Part shown: piece after piece, positions 10,281 to 22,241 of the stretch | How the letters are laid out: every line of letters begins with the position of its first letter | How positions within the stretch are numbered: position 1 is the first letter of the stretch | Assembly (NCBI RefSeq): GCF_030272615.1 | Contig: NC_081413.1 | Coordinates: forward strand, 560,085,945-560,149,944 | DNA from: Cryptomeria japonica | Lineage: Eukaryota > Streptophyta > Pinopsida > Cupressales > Cupressaceae | Direction of reading: 5' to 3' | DNA length: 64,000 nucleotides | Notes under the pieces: model-generated | Told to the model about the DNA's origin: nothing | The model's input: the letters and a program-made list of their open reading frames with translations, nothing else | Databases searched by the model: none | Position numbers and translations under genes: made by a program

Positions 10281-11120
10281 CTATAAAGAAGAGACAGTTT
10301 GTGCAAGATTGTTAATGGTCGCTTCAGTCGAAGAGTTCATATTAGACGTATTAGAATGAGATGGAGGTATTATGTTATTGAAAGAAGGTATTGATTGAGA
10401 GTAAGGTGGTGGGACACTATGATATTTAGTCATAGGAGATGATTGGAAAGGAGGAACACTACAAGGAGGAATGGAATGGTTAAATGGATTGCCCCCTTGC
10501 GCCAAGTTCATTTGTGGAGATGTAATAGGGACACTCATTGAAGGAATGAATGAAGAAGTCGGATTGAATGAAGGAAGAGGGTTAATTGAAGAGGAAGGAT
10601 TGCCCCCATAACTGGTGATCATAGGCGGAATGTCTTGTATAGAAGTAGTCATTATGTTTGATGTAAAAGTAGGTATAATAGAAGTTGTCAAAGGAATAGA
10701 ATGATTGATTTGAGTAGGAGGTTGTGTATAACCTAAAGTTTCGGCACAACTCTTCATAGGCATCACATTCAAATCCACAATGTGTGCAATACCACGCAAA
10801 ATATTAATTCCATTCTTATCACTTTGAACCATACGTTTTAGACCCTCAACTAATGAAAGAGCTTGACTATCGGGATACTCTTGAGACATCCATTGCTGAA
10901 AATCATCAAATTGGTTATCCAATTTCAAAAGTTGTTCTATAGAAACCTCATGGAGAGCTTCTTCATCATTAGGAGGATTAGAGGAATTACCCGTGTCCTC
11001 GTTAAAAGGGCTATTCAAATTAGGTTCCATCTCCTCAGTAATTAAACCTTGGACAGACTTAATTCTAAGGCTTCGTCTAACGGGAATAGTGTAAGTAAGG
11101 CTTATTGTTGTAAAACTCAT
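10281..11120 (-). pseudogene. gag: gypsy2 gag N-terminal part
   Basis: This 279-codon segment opens the gag frame of gypsy2 after a leader of about 1.15 kb. The first residues are basic (PVRRSLRIKSVQG), followed by an acidic stretch and a long serine/proline/asparagine-rich region. It ends in a TAG followed by CAA, beyond which the frame continues into the gag domain. The family role is the structural capsid precursor. The stop most likely arose from a CAG codon. Confidence 0.7.
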
Positions 11121-12278
11121 GCACTAGAGAGAGAGAGAAGATTTTGAATTTAGAGGTAGCAAATTTCAATAAAATCAGCCAATCTCCTAGATTTAGGCTG
11201 TTAAATGCAATCACGACAATCTCCTGAAATTTCAGAAAAAATGTCAAGGACCGTGGCGCTCGGGGTGCACACGGTCCTCGCAACTTTTTTTGAAATTTTC
11301 AGGGATGAAAGTTATGATGATTTTAAAGCTAATCTGAAAAAATTGAGTGATTTTATGATCCGTAGATAGGCCAAATTAAAGTTGCAATCTCAAAATTGAA
11401 CCCTACCAAGATTGTTGAAAAATGCAAAATTTGAATTTTGAAAAAGAGAGGGAAACTAAAATTTTGAATTTTATGATTTTAGAGGGAACACTAAAAGCAA
11501 TGCAGGCTTTGAAATTTAAAAGTTGACTCAATTTCACGCAAAATTCAATTTTGAGAGCGGAAATCAAAGTTGGCGTAATTAAACACTTAATTTCAAAAGT
11601 CACAAATTGCAAGAATTTGAATAAAGCACTGAAATTTTGAATGAATGCCGACACACTTTTCAGATTTAGGACAGTAAGAACACAATTTTGACACAAAATT
11701 TCAATTTCAACAATTTTTGAATGATTAGAAGCCTTAATCCAAGCAATCACTAGACCAACTTTGACTTTAATTTTGAAGGTGTTAGAATTGATAAAATCAG
11801 CCAAAATTCTGGATTTTAGCAGAAAAATACAGTAAGATCTAACTCCTGAAATTTCAAAAAAAATGTCGGGGACGATGGCGCTCGGGGTGCACACGGTCCT
11901 CGCAACTTTTTTCGAAATTTTCAGGGGTGAAAGATATTATGATTTTGTTGCGGAATCCAAAGTTACAGCTGATTTGGAAATGTTTTGATCAGTAAAATTA
12001 TCAGTCAAAGGTTGAACAAAGAGGGTTTTAAAAATTAGGGTTTTGACACTTAACCACTTAATTTTTAAAATCAAAGCACAAATATGAATTGACAATTTGC
12101 AATAGAAGGGTAGATCTGAAACAAGCATTAACAATTACACATTTCGCAGGCTCAATTACTAAAAAGAAAATTTAGGGTTTTCATGCAATTAACCTCTAAA
12201 ATTTGCAAAAGATCAAACATGGAAATGTAATCAAAGCATCCAATTTTTAGATCTAACCATGAATAATCAAAAAGGATG
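11121..12278 (-). repeat. gypsy2 untranslated leader with an internal 155-bp duplication
   Basis: No convincing coding sequence. Two diverged copies of a 155-bp block lie at 11169-11324 and 11791-11947, both containing GGGTGCACACGGTCCTCG. A third relative lies in the gypsy3 leader (about 46433-46590). Each gypsy2 block contains a GGACC-type quasi-palindrome (11248-11277 and 11870-11899). Confidence 0.7.
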
Positions 12279-12296
12279 TTCACGTTGGGTTCACCA
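12279..12296 (-). other. gypsy2 primer-binding site, tRNA-Trp
   Basis: The plus strand reads TTCACGTTGGGTTCACCA. As I recall the plant tRNA-Trp 3' end (TTCACGTCGGGTTCA plus CCA), this differs at one base. The site lies three bases from the LTR edge. Confidence 0.75.
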
Positions 12297-12299
12297 AAA

Positions 12300-13580
12300 T
12301 GTAAAGCGGAAAATCGCAAGCGAACCCTAAGTGTTCCCCCCACCACTCCAAGGAGAGAGAAAGGGGGGTCACTAGGATTGACGGTTTTCACTTAGGAGAG
12401 ACTTTACATTCAAAAGAGGGGTTGAAACCCACAAGATCCAATCCCACACAATGCAAGATTGGATTCTAAATGAGTTTCAAGGGTTAAGACAGCAAGGCTA
12501 CCCTCTTTTGTAAAGAATGTAGATAGAAGGATTAAGCTAGGAATTCATGAAAAGTGAGAAAGATTCACTTATAAACAGAGATAGGAATATAGGATGAAGC
12601 TGCAGACCTGGAATTAGTAGTAAAATGTCGAGACGGCACTGTCCTGCAAATTTGAGCAAAAATTGACGGGATGATGGCGCCCGGCGTGCACACGGTCCTC
12701 CGAAAAATCTGCGAAACGAAGGGGGATCTATTCGTCTCTGCACAAGGATTCCAGATCTTCAATTACAGTTGTGTACCTGCAACCTACACACAGAAAAGAG
12801 AGGACAATTGGGGGGTTAGGGATTAGGGGTTTGCCCTTAGGTCAAACCCCGGTTTTGGAATTAACCAAGAAATGAGAAATGCTGTAAATGTAAATGATTG
12901 TAATGTAAAACAAGTACTAGTACCTTGTTGTAAGAATGTTTGTATTCTTACATGCGAAGGTGTAGATGTTGTTGTATGTTGTATGTTGTATGTGGTATGT
13001 GATCTCCTCTTCAATGGTTGAATCCTTGTCTTGAATGCAACACTTAGCCTTGAATGGAGACTTAGAATGATCAATTGCTTGAAGGAATGCTTGAATGCTT
13101 GAATGCTTGAATGTTTGAATATCGTTTCCGTGTCTTGTACACATATGTCCTTCCTCCTTTCATCTACCAAAATGGGAGAGGAAATGTAGTTTATATACTT
13201 GTCAATTAGGGTTGAAAGACTGATTTTTCCGACCTTAGGCCGACCAGGAAACATTATTTTCCAATTTGCAAACATAAAGACCTGAGACCCAAAAGAGACC
13301 GGGCCCAAAAATAGGGCCAGGGACCAGGGCGCTGGGTGCCATGGTCCTTGGGGACCAGGGCACTGGGTGCCCTAGTCCTGAAGGACCAGGGCACTGGGCG
13401 CCATGGTCCCACCTCCAGGGACAACAGGGTGCAAGGAGGATCAGGCCAGGGTGCTGAAAAATGCAGTTTTTGATGTCATGAACAAGTTTCGGGGTCTCCA
13501 TTCAGGTTCAGTGTTGCGTCACCATCGTGAAGACCCAAATGCGATCGAAATTGCAAGTGTTGCAATTTTAAGATGCTACA
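12300..13580 (-). repeat. gypsy2 5' LTR (1281 bp)
   Basis: Termini are TGTAAAGCGG (12300, plus strand) and GATGCTACA (13580), giving TGTA...TACA ends. The sequence is homologous to the two gypsy3 LTRs (32787-33864 and 46956-48121), including the shared block TTCAAAAGAGGGG and the TGTAGC..TCATAAAATTGTG-like start on the minus strand. It carries short microsatellites (TGTTGTA-type at 12968-12999 and GAATGCTT-type at about 13080-13122). Its upper end cuts ORFX2; the first flanking bases are ggaac (13581-13585). Confidence 0.85.
13321..13409. repeat. Three 27-bp quasi-palindromes, 31-bp period, in the gypsy2 LTR
   Basis: Units at 13321-13347, 13352-13378 and 13383-13409 each begin GGACCAGGGC and end in a close reverse complement (GCCATGGTCC in units 1 and 3). 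The middle is CTGGG. They lie in the upstream (U3) half of the minus-strand LTR. Confidence 0.85.
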
Positions 13581-16125
13581 GGAACCACTACTTCCATCCA
13601 AGGGGGAGGTTCTTGATTGGTTGATGGGGTAGTAGCTCCTTGCTGAATTGGAGTTGAGGCTTCGAAAGTAGGTTGACTAGAACTTGGAGCAGTTGTGAGT
13701 GTTACTGAGGGTGTTGATATTGAGGCATTTAGTGGAACATTTGCTGCTGCTACCTCTTCAATTATAGATGGAAGAGTTGAGGGTGCCGTGAATGTAACTT
13801 TAGCACTTACCAATGGGGGAATTGTTGTGGTGGTGGTAGTATTAATGGGTAAATCTATTGAAACTTGTTCTGCAAGTGCATCTTGCAAGGTCTCGTTAAA
13901 ATCTATCATGGTGGACTCAAAAGTAGATGAAGGGATATCTTCTAAATTAGAGAAATTGGTTATTGTAAAAAATTGACCAACGGTCTCTGATTGCGTCATG
14001 CCCATACTTAGATCTCCATCCTCATGAAAATCTTCATCCTCTTGGTTAGAGTCAGAGTCAGAGTCAATAGAATGAATGATTACCTGTGAAGTAATCGGGG
14101 CATCAACTTCAGATGGATGTGATACTTCCTCTACCTGTACTTCCTCTTGTTGAGAAATTTCACCTTCTTTGACCTCTTTTCCCTTTTCAGCTTTACTAGT
14201 AGGCAGTTGTTCTGACTCCTTCGTCGCTGCTTCCTGTGGTGCAGATGATGATTCACCTTTCTTCGACCATTTAACTGTAAATTTGATTTTGGGCCCTTTA
14301 CCTTTCGATTGTATCATAGTAGCTGAGGATAGTGCTTGTGAGTCTGCCCTGCTCTTTGTTCTTGTTTCAGCCGTTGTTGTCTTGCCCAATAGACTATCAC
14401 TATTGTCATCATCTCCTGAACTAGTGGGAAGTTGTTTCATCCTGAGATTCTTTTTTAGCAACCAAGCATTGGTGTTTGCTAAGATGGGAGAGATCCTTTG
14501 CGTAATGGACTTTCTTCCTTTTTTGACCATTGCACAAGTGGAAGTGGAGAGTCTGCAATCTTCTTCTCATAATAAACAAGGTCCATTATGTCAGCTGTGT
14601 CTTCCGTAGTCATTGGGATCTTAGCTAGATCCAGATTTTCAATTTGTTCTAGAGTAAGGCGGTTGAAATCCATCCTTCTTATATCCTCCTCATTCTGACA
14701 ATCTACCCAAACATCCTTAAACCTATAAACATGAGTGTAAGTCCTTTTGAGCTTGCTCTTTATACCCCAAAAATCAAAATCGGTTCGGGCCTTGAACCTT
14801 CTCATGGTATTCCACTGCATTTCCTCCTCCATATTCTTGGCCTTGGGGTTGGTTAGCAATGAATACCTACCAATTAACTCTGGGAATTTTAGCCCAGTCT
14901 TATGTGCTTGTGATTGTTTCTCATGCACATTAATCAGTTGTCTGCATAGCTCCATAAGAACGATTTTGTCTGAAGGGAACCTTGGAAGAATGAAGGGCTC
15001 ACTTGAGAAACATCCAATTCGGATATAAGTGAATGTGGGAAATTGTAGAAAGACACACCCAAAATGAGACACCTTGCTGTAAGCGGCCTCTGATATTCTT
15101 CTCTTCTGCAGGGCTTTATAAAAAATTCACTTCCAAACAACAAAGAAGGCGTCATTAACCCTCCTGTAATGATTACCTTGATTTTTGATAGTTAGCTGGT
15201 CATAGTACTCCCAAACGGGCACCACTCTTCTGTCACCCTTGGTTGACAAGCTTGGATATTGCCTCATTGAAGCAACGATGTAAACCAGGTATGAGGTCAT
15301 ATAAAACTTCAGTGTTACCTTGACATCTTTCAATTGGGCGCAAAGCGCATCACTGATCTGTTCTCCCCAATCAATTCTTGTAGCTCCCTTTTTGATTATA
15401 TTCATGTAGCAAGTCATCCAGCTTTGGAAATAATGACAGTCTTTTAATCCTCTCACTCTGGATAACATAGTAACCATGTCATTATATTCTTTGTTAAAAT
15501 CACTCCTGTGGAAGGATTTAGGCCATCGTGAGGTGAGGGAAGTTCTTGTAGCAAAGAGATAAACAATATTGATCACCTTTTTGCATTTATCCTCATGTTT
15601 CTCGTAGTACTCTTGAGCACTCCCTTGAGAAATATCAGCTACTTCTTCAGCTGATGAGACTTTGAAGACACTATTGAAGAATATACTGTCTAGGGTCATG
15701 ATGACTTTCTGATCATCATCTTTTACTTGCCTTGTGCGTGGATCAAAGTGATCTGCCACTGTCAGTACAAATTCAGGATCGTGAGCCACAACTAAGAAAG
15801 ATGCATACTTATGCAGCTCATATTTGATTAAACTGGTTAGTCTTGCAGGAGCCTTTTGAACCCGGTCAACAAACTGTTGCATGTCAACATGCCCAATTTC
15901 AATGTCCCTGATCTCCTTAATATTTGAGTCTACTAAACTCTCTGGGTACATATTCAAGTACCTGTCGTACTTGTATTTCATCTTTTTTGATGATGCTTTA
16001 CTTGGAGAAGGTTGTCCTGAGGAAGACTCGGGCTTGTTGTGAGAGAGCTTTGACATTCGTGCACAATGACTGCATTCAACACTGATGATTAGCATTTCAT
16101 CATAATCAAAATAATTTTTTCTCAA
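13581..16125 (-). pseudogene. ORFX2, unknown protein, broken and truncated
   Basis: The frame runs from 16125 (likely start near the MSKLSHNK methionine, about 16057) with one TGA at 15127-15129 and a one-base shift in an A-run near 14520. The gypsy2 LTR then cuts it off at 13581; the last three codons of the open frame come from the LTR. The N terminus is serine/lysine-rich (SSSGQPSPSKASSKK). The middle is globular (HDPEFVLTVADHFDPRTRQ, WMTCYMNIIKKGATRIDWG). The end is acidic/threonine-rich and disordered. It resembles ORFX1 and the copia2 ORF in order of regions. No known enzyme motif is visible. Confidence 0.6.
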
Positions 16126-17434
16126 ATGGATCGAAAAACGGGACTCAAAACAGGCTTAGGAGTAAAATTGCCAAAAACAGCAGGTTGGGGAAAAAAGTCC
16201 AACCTGCTCTTTTGAAAACAAAAATTGCACATCGGACTTTAAAGTCCGAAGTGAAAATAAAAATACCTTGATCTGTACATTAGACTTTAAAGCCCGATGT
16301 GCAATCTTGTGAAGGTTTATCAACACATCTTACTTTAAAGTCCGATGTGTCAATCTGGGGAAAAACATTAACACATCGGACTTTAAAGTCCGATGTGTTT
16401 CCTAGAAAAGGTTTAAAGGCACATCAGACTTTAAAGTCCGATGTGCTTTCAAAGGGGAAGGACAATCGGTCGGCATGTCGGGTTTTAAAACCCTACCTGC
16501 GGACCTACTCCCCTCCGCATATCGGATTTTAAAGTCCGATATGCGAAGGTTAATATGCCGCATATCAGATTTCATCTGCACACCAGACTTTAAAGTCCGG
16601 TATGCACATTTAGAAAGAGGGCTCCGGAGGGCAATCATGTTTTGAAGTCCAATTGTCTTTGGAACAAGGGACACAATCAGACTTCAAAATCCGATTGCCC
16701 TCGGGAGAGAAATCCGAAAAAGAAAAACTAAAACAAGAGGGCAAACGAAAAACAAACAAGAAGCAAAACCAAAAAGAAAAAAAGAAACCCGGAAGGAGAA
16801 AAATAGACCCTACCTCTTTCGCTTCGCCGATGATGGAAAAAGATCCAACAATGGAGCAAGGAAAATCCGAATCACGATGAGTAGGAGTAGAGGAGGGCGC
16901 GCGGAGAAGAAGACAAACCACAATGAAAATAAAACGCAAAAAATTAACTTTAAAAAGCTTTTAACAAAACCCTAATAGCAATTGATGCAACGTTAATACA
17001 ACTTCTAGTCGCAGTTCGGGCTTTAAAGTTCAAACTGCGAGCAAGGACCACTTGTAGTTCGGACTTTAAAGTCTCAACTATGAGAAAAGACCACCTGTAG
17101 TTCGTACTTTAAAGTCTGAACTGCAAGCAAAGACCACCTGCAGTTCAGACTTTAAAGTCTGAACTACAGGCACAAAGACCAGCAAATACACATCGGACTT
17201 TAAAGTCCGAAGTGTATTTGGCCAAAAGAACACTGCAGTTCGAACTTTAAAGTCCGAACTGTAGGTAAAACTGCAAACCTAAGAAACAAGGAAAACAATA
17301 AAAATGAAAAGCAAAGAATGAAACAAACTAACCGACCAAGTCGATTAAGCTCTCCTAGAGACCATAAGGTACGAAACAGACCAGTTTCGTAGAGTTGCCT
17401 CACGATTTTGACCGTGCTGAAATCGAGGACAACA
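16126..17434 (-). repeat. X2 leader or LTR region, 5' boundary TGTTGTCCTC
   Basis: Non-coding region between ORFX2 and the copia2 LTR, dominated by the palindrome array. On the minus strand it starts TGTTGTCCTC at 17434, within two bases of where homology to the copia2 LTR resumes (17437). This fixes the edge of X2 independently. 16700-17000 has no palindromes and is purine-rich on the plus strand. ORFs in this region are by-products of the repeats. Confidence 0.6.
16228..17264. repeat. Array of about 17 palindromes with core GGACTTTAAAGTCC
   Basis: Clear copies lie at 16228-16253, about 16275-16302, 16324-16350, 16370-16399, 16419-16446, 16479-16492 (core variant GGGTTTTAAAACCC), 16517-16544, 16577-16606, 17011-17038, 17053-17081, 17095-17124, 17138-17169, 17184-17219 and 17233-17264, with degenerate copies near 16559, 16630 and 16670. 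The copy at 16370-16399 is a perfect 30-bp palindrome (AACACATCGGACTTT plus its exact complement). The left group has CACATC/GATGTG arms; the right group has GCAGTTC/GAACTGC arms. Confidence 0.95.
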
Positions 17435-17436
17435 CA

Positions 17437-17822
17437 GTGTATCTAGACAATTAAACATAACTCATCACAAAAATGACCGCCAAACAAACGGTGTTGGTAA
17501 CTCATCACAAAAATGGATACCGGTTAGAGAAGTCAATATTGGTTGGAACAAAATATGTGAACCCTTGTCCTGGAATATTCTTCTTGATCTTGATATTGAT
17601 CTTCATCTTCATTTTGATGACGACTTAATGTAACCACGGGTTATCTCTTAGGCACATACCGGTTGACACGGAGTACCAGTTAGAGATAGACCATAAACAT
17701 ACCGGTTGACGGTGTAAATCAATGAAGTTACACCAGTAGTCAATGTAATCACATGTGTGTCTGAGAGTGTTTCATCAATGACAACAAGTGATGAATACAT
17801 TACAATCATCATCAAGCCAACA
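17437..17822 (-). repeat. copia2 3' LTR, truncated
   Basis: 386 bp collinear with 31190-31575 of the 5' LTR (both start GTGTATCTAGACAATTAAA and end ATCATCATCAAG.CAACA). The upper terminus TG/CA is intact; the other side stops at the X2 junction. Confidence 0.85.
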
Positions 17823-17836
17823 ATCTCCCACTTTGG
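17823..17836 (-). other. copia2 polypurine tract
   Basis: The minus strand reads CCAAAGTGGGAGAT immediately before the LTR TG. Further CAAAGGGGGAG-type tracts lie upstream at about 17930, 17950 and 18007; 17837-18224 is otherwise non-coding. Confidence 0.7.
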
Positions 17837-18224
17837 AATTGATGGCAACATTTAGAGAAACAAGAAATCCAAAGTAATACAATACCGCTAAGTGTGCATA
17901 CACAACATATATACATATGTACTCATATTCCCCCTTTTTAATGTAATACTCCCCCTTAATGCATGCATAAATACAAAATTTTCAAAAACACACATACATA
18001 TTATTACTCCCCCTTTGACAACAATGCCAAAATGATAAAGTAAAATATATACATATATATATATAGAAAATCTGTATCAAAGTGTTCATCATATATTACA
18101 ATTTTAAACAAGTTCATGCATTGGCTAGTCTCATAAAAATATCATTGAAACTCTACTTCATCTGGGACAAAGCATTTTCCCATGATTCCAGTATGTTATC
18201 CGTATACTCAGAAGTAGACATCAA

Positions 18225-20693
18225 TTAGGAATATAATTCTTCCACTGAGTCTAGTGTGCAGGTTTTAGGAGTAGCAAGAATAGCTTCTGCATTGGAGTAG
18301 GCTCTTTGAAGAATGTCGACCTGTGAGGTGAGCTGACTCTGGAGCTCTCTTAGAGATTGAAATCTTTTAGCCCTCTCATTATCATTCTTGTTTAATCTGT
18401 CATGCAAATCATCTATAGAACGATTAAAGGCATGAATGGAGTAATGGAGTGGGACATATGCCTTGCATAACCTTTCTATTTCCTGCTTGGTTTCAACTTG
18501 ACTCTTAGAGATATCAAAATAAAAGAAAGTAACATTGGAGGTAGAGGCAAGATACTTCCCCCTAGATTCAATAGCTTTCTTCAACAGACTTCCATTATGA
18601 GATAAAGCCATTTTGCCACTTTCAATGTTCTTAGCTAGTTTATCTCCATATATCTTCTTGTGGCTCTTCTCAGTAGACATTTGAGCAGCATCTTCAAGTG
18701 ATTTGATTTGATCATATGCATCTGCAACTAACTGACCAAGTTTGCTGATGGGAGTGGGAAGATGTGCAACAACTATTTCTAGTAGTAAAGCAAACAAAAT
18801 TTCTACTGCATTCTGGATTGTCTCTACTTCAATCCTTTTCTCTTTCAGTCACTTCTTGTGTGCTCAAGATTGCATAACATTATAATTTTCATCATTTATG
18901 ATGCACTCAAGGTGTTCATGTCATTAGGTCCTGAGATACTTAAAGAATCTTCATCATCATCATCAAGTAGTTTCTACTTTGTCGGTTCAGGGGATACACT
19001 CTTAATGATGGCTCTTTTTATGTTCTTCTCTGTGGTATCTTCAGTTTGCTCAGTAATAGCTTCCTTAATAGACTCCTTTTGAGTAGTCTCAATGATCGAT
19101 GGAGATTGGGGTTTCTCCAGTTGTTCTGTTGCCGGTTCATTGTCCACTGTGAGTTGAATTCCCGGTTATTCAACTGATGTAACTTGTACTTTAGTGATTG
19201 TAGGAGGATCCATATTTGGTGTAGTAATGTCTCCAGATAGGTCTATTGTGTCCTAATCATCTTCATCAATAAGAATAATGGAATCATCCTTCTTCTTGGT
19301 TAGATAGACTATGTCAGCTTGAACAATTTCCTCTTCATCCATTTCCGGTCAAGGAACATCATCTGTAGTATCATCCTTATTGCTAGAGTGGATGACTTCT
19401 TCCCTCTTTTTAATTACAGAGGCTAACTGATGTGTCTTAGACTCAACAACTGACCTTTTTGCATTAAGAAGCTTCAATCTTCTCACTTTAAAATCAAAAT
19501 ATGCTTTGTATTGCTCAATTAGAGCACTAATTCCATCCGATGAGAGATTGGGAAAATACTGTACAAATGTTTCATCAAAATCCTTCTTTTCCAATTGAAT
19601 TTCTTCCTCCCATTTATCTAACAAAGTATTATACAAAGAGATTGGAATATCTTTTTCCAAATCATGCAGAAATCTATTGTAATGACCTAATAAGTAATTA
19701 CCTATTGGATTACTTGCTTCTGCTTATCTTCAGTAAAAGAATCAAAATGATCTTTGACATTATCAAACCTATTTCTTCCTAGTGACTTCATTGTTCTCTC
19801 AAAGACTGTGTTAGGTTTGTAGGTAGCAATATCTATAGGTGTAGTTTCCTTTGGCACTACCTTTACCTTCTTAGGTGTTCTGCCAGTTCCTTTTTCCTTC
19901 TTTGGTTCTTCTTCAGAATCTGTACCCTCAGACTCTAGTTGCAAAATCAGTTTCTGATTTCTCTTCTTTGGTGCATTCTCCTTCTTTACATATACTTTAG
20001 GTGCTAGTTCCTTCTTGGTTAGGACACTCTGAGTCACCCTTGTGGTCTTTTTCACAAGAGATTTTTCATCAGACTTCTTTTGCTTTCCTTTCACTTTAGC
20101 TACAGGTGCAAAGTCAGTTTTAGTTGGTGCAACTTGGACTGCCACAATGTCCAATTTTGCCTTCTTTTTATCTTTAGGCAATGCTAATAAGGTATTAGCA
20201 TAGCTGACTAGTAAATCATGATTAACCTCATAGCTCATATCTTCCATCTCTTCCTCTCTGGGTTCAATTGCTTGCATCAAGCAAAAGTCAGTGGTAACTG
20301 TGAAGATTATGTCCTTTGCAAAGTGATTTACCACATCTTTAGGTAACTGCATTCTCATGCTCATCTTTTTTTGAAATTTATTAAAATACTTGTTCACGAC
20401 AGCTGAAAAAGTATTCTTCACAACCTTAATGTTGTTTTTGATCTGTGCATTGACTAGTTGTTCCTTGCACCATTCAATATCTCCAATACCCAGTAGGAAG
20501 TTCTGAAAATAGAAAAATAACCCGACTAATAGCTGACCATATTTGAACTTAGCTTCACAAATATCATAGTCTGCATTATCAACAATCATTCTATGTGCTA
20601 TGTGAATTGTTGTAGATGGAACACTATTAAGTCTACTGGAGTAGAATACTTGGTAGCTTATCACCATTGCTACAAGTTTCAGTGTTGGGTCTT
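18225..20693 (-). pseudogene. ORFX3 C-terminal portion (in copia2), unknown function
   Basis: Pieces at 19702-20693, 19349-19660 and 18225-18797 form one decayed protein, with a frameshift near 19700 and several stops between 19350 and 18800. The first piece is globular (HRMIVDNADYDICEAKFKYG) and then lysine-rich and basic (VKGKQKKSDEKS). The middle piece has an aromatic/charged helix (EEEIQLEKKDFDETFVQYF). The last piece is a predicted coiled coil (DDLHDRLNKNDNERAKR). Its order, globular part then basic/acidic linker then coiled coil, is like ORFX1. It continues exactly in frame from 28152 across the copia1 insertion. No enzyme motif is visible. Confidence 0.55.
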
Positions 20694-22170
20694 TGTTGGC
20701 ATATGTGCAAGAGTATGATAACATGATGATATTGTATGTTGTCATTGATGTCAATATGTTGAGAAGTGAACCGGTATATTGAAGCTAAACAACTGGCAAA
20801 GAGAACTGGTATGGTGTTGTAAACAGGTATATGTGCAATAGGTGAAGCGGTATGTTTGTTCAAGTGAACTGGTATGTTGAAATGTGAACCGGTACATGGA
20901 ATGTGGTAGGACCACCGGTTGGTATTCTTAGCTTTAGGGTTTCTGGTTGAAGTGTTCCAAGCCTATGTGATTCAACTGATAACATTATGTGATGAGTTAG
21001 CATTGTAATAAAGATCAGATCATGTTGCCATGTCAGCCTTGTGCGCGTGAAGGATCTTGCATGAAGGAGATTGATCCTATCTACCTTGGGAATGTGTGAA
21101 GTCCCTGTAAATGGTGGAGAATGCATGATGGGTTATCGCTTCCATGAAGCGGTGAAGAACAAACGATGGAGAATGTCTTGAGATCTGTTCAAGACCATTG
21201 TATTCAAATGCAAAGTGCTCAATGGTCAAGATTGAACTGATCAATTGCTTAACCTAAATGTTTAGGGTTTAGGGTTTATGCTGTCGACCTATCTGTGTTC
21301 TATAAGGTCGATGTTGTGTTTCATGTTGAGTTTGTTGGCAAATGTTGTGTGTGTATCTAAGTGCAGAGATACGTGATTCTTGCCAGACCAAATAAGAGGA
21401 TTGATACCTGCATAGTGTGTGTGCAGAAGGAAGGAACTAAAGTGGATCTGCATTGGCATTGAGTGCTATTACCAGATCATTGTAATACCTATTGATCTTT
21501 AACTACTTCAACAGTTGGAAAAACCCTTAATCGGGTAGCTTTAACCAGCTTGTTGTGAATCCTTTAACAGGGTGACTCAAAGCCATTGAGTTCATAAAAT
21601 CCTCTAACAAGGTAACCTCTAATAGGGTTTAACCCTTAACCGGGTATTCTAGCCATCCCTTAACTGGGTGATCCCTAATAGGATCAGTTGCTAACATAAC
21701 CTGTTGTAACAGTCTTTAACTAGACTAGGCTTCTAACAGAGCGGACTTCTAAAGGGTTCAAAAAAACATGTGGGTATTCATCACCACCGTAGTTGGGTTT
21801 CCACGTGAAAAATATGTGTGTCATGTGTGATGTCCTTTTCATGTGATGCTTTGTTGTTTTCTGTCAAGCGATGAATCATGTTGATCTAGCTAGTTATTAT
21901 ATCTCTGATGATAGATTATCTGTTTATGCAGAAGGATAAAGTGGAAGTGAGGGAGTAGGTTTTATGGAAAGCTAAGTGTTGCCGATTTATGTCTTTCCTA
22001 GTAGCATTGTGTTTAACCAGTAGTAATCTGGTTCAAACCAGTGTTAGTGATTGCCAGTCAAGTTCATTGTTTGCAGTCAAACCGGTTCGGGAAAAGTTTT
22101 TGTGCCTGTACTAATTCACCCCCCCCTCTCAGTATCGGTTTGGTACTCACCGTTCATCATTGAGTTATCA
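20694..22170 (+). repeat. copia1 5' LTR
   Basis: Starts TGTTGGCATATGTGC and ends TTGAGTTATCA, directly before the primer site. It contains a TTTAGGG double repeat at 21261-21278 and a run of degenerate TTAAC.GGGTA words at about 21525-21740. The sequence matches 26598-28151 throughout. Confidence 0.92.
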
Positions 22171-22172
22171 AT

Positions 22173-22184
22173 TGGTATCAGAGC
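22173..22184 (+). other. copia1 primer-binding site, tRNA-iMet
   Basis: TGGTATCAGAGC, the standard Ty1/copia initiator-methionine primer site, two bases after the LTR. Confidence 0.92.
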
Positions 22185-22241
22185 ATCTTCCAGGTCCTCT
22201 GTGTTGTAAGCTTATCCGTTTGAGGCAAAAGATCCTACACT

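Noticed and set aside
16299-16674. Open frames with repeated LKSDV-type peptides on both strands
   Set aside because: They are translations of the palindrome array; the peptide repeat follows from the DNA repeat.
16228-17264. CRISPR-like repeat array
   Set aside because: The repeats are palindromes with irregular spacing and diverged arms, in plant DNA, with no cas genes and no uniform spacers.
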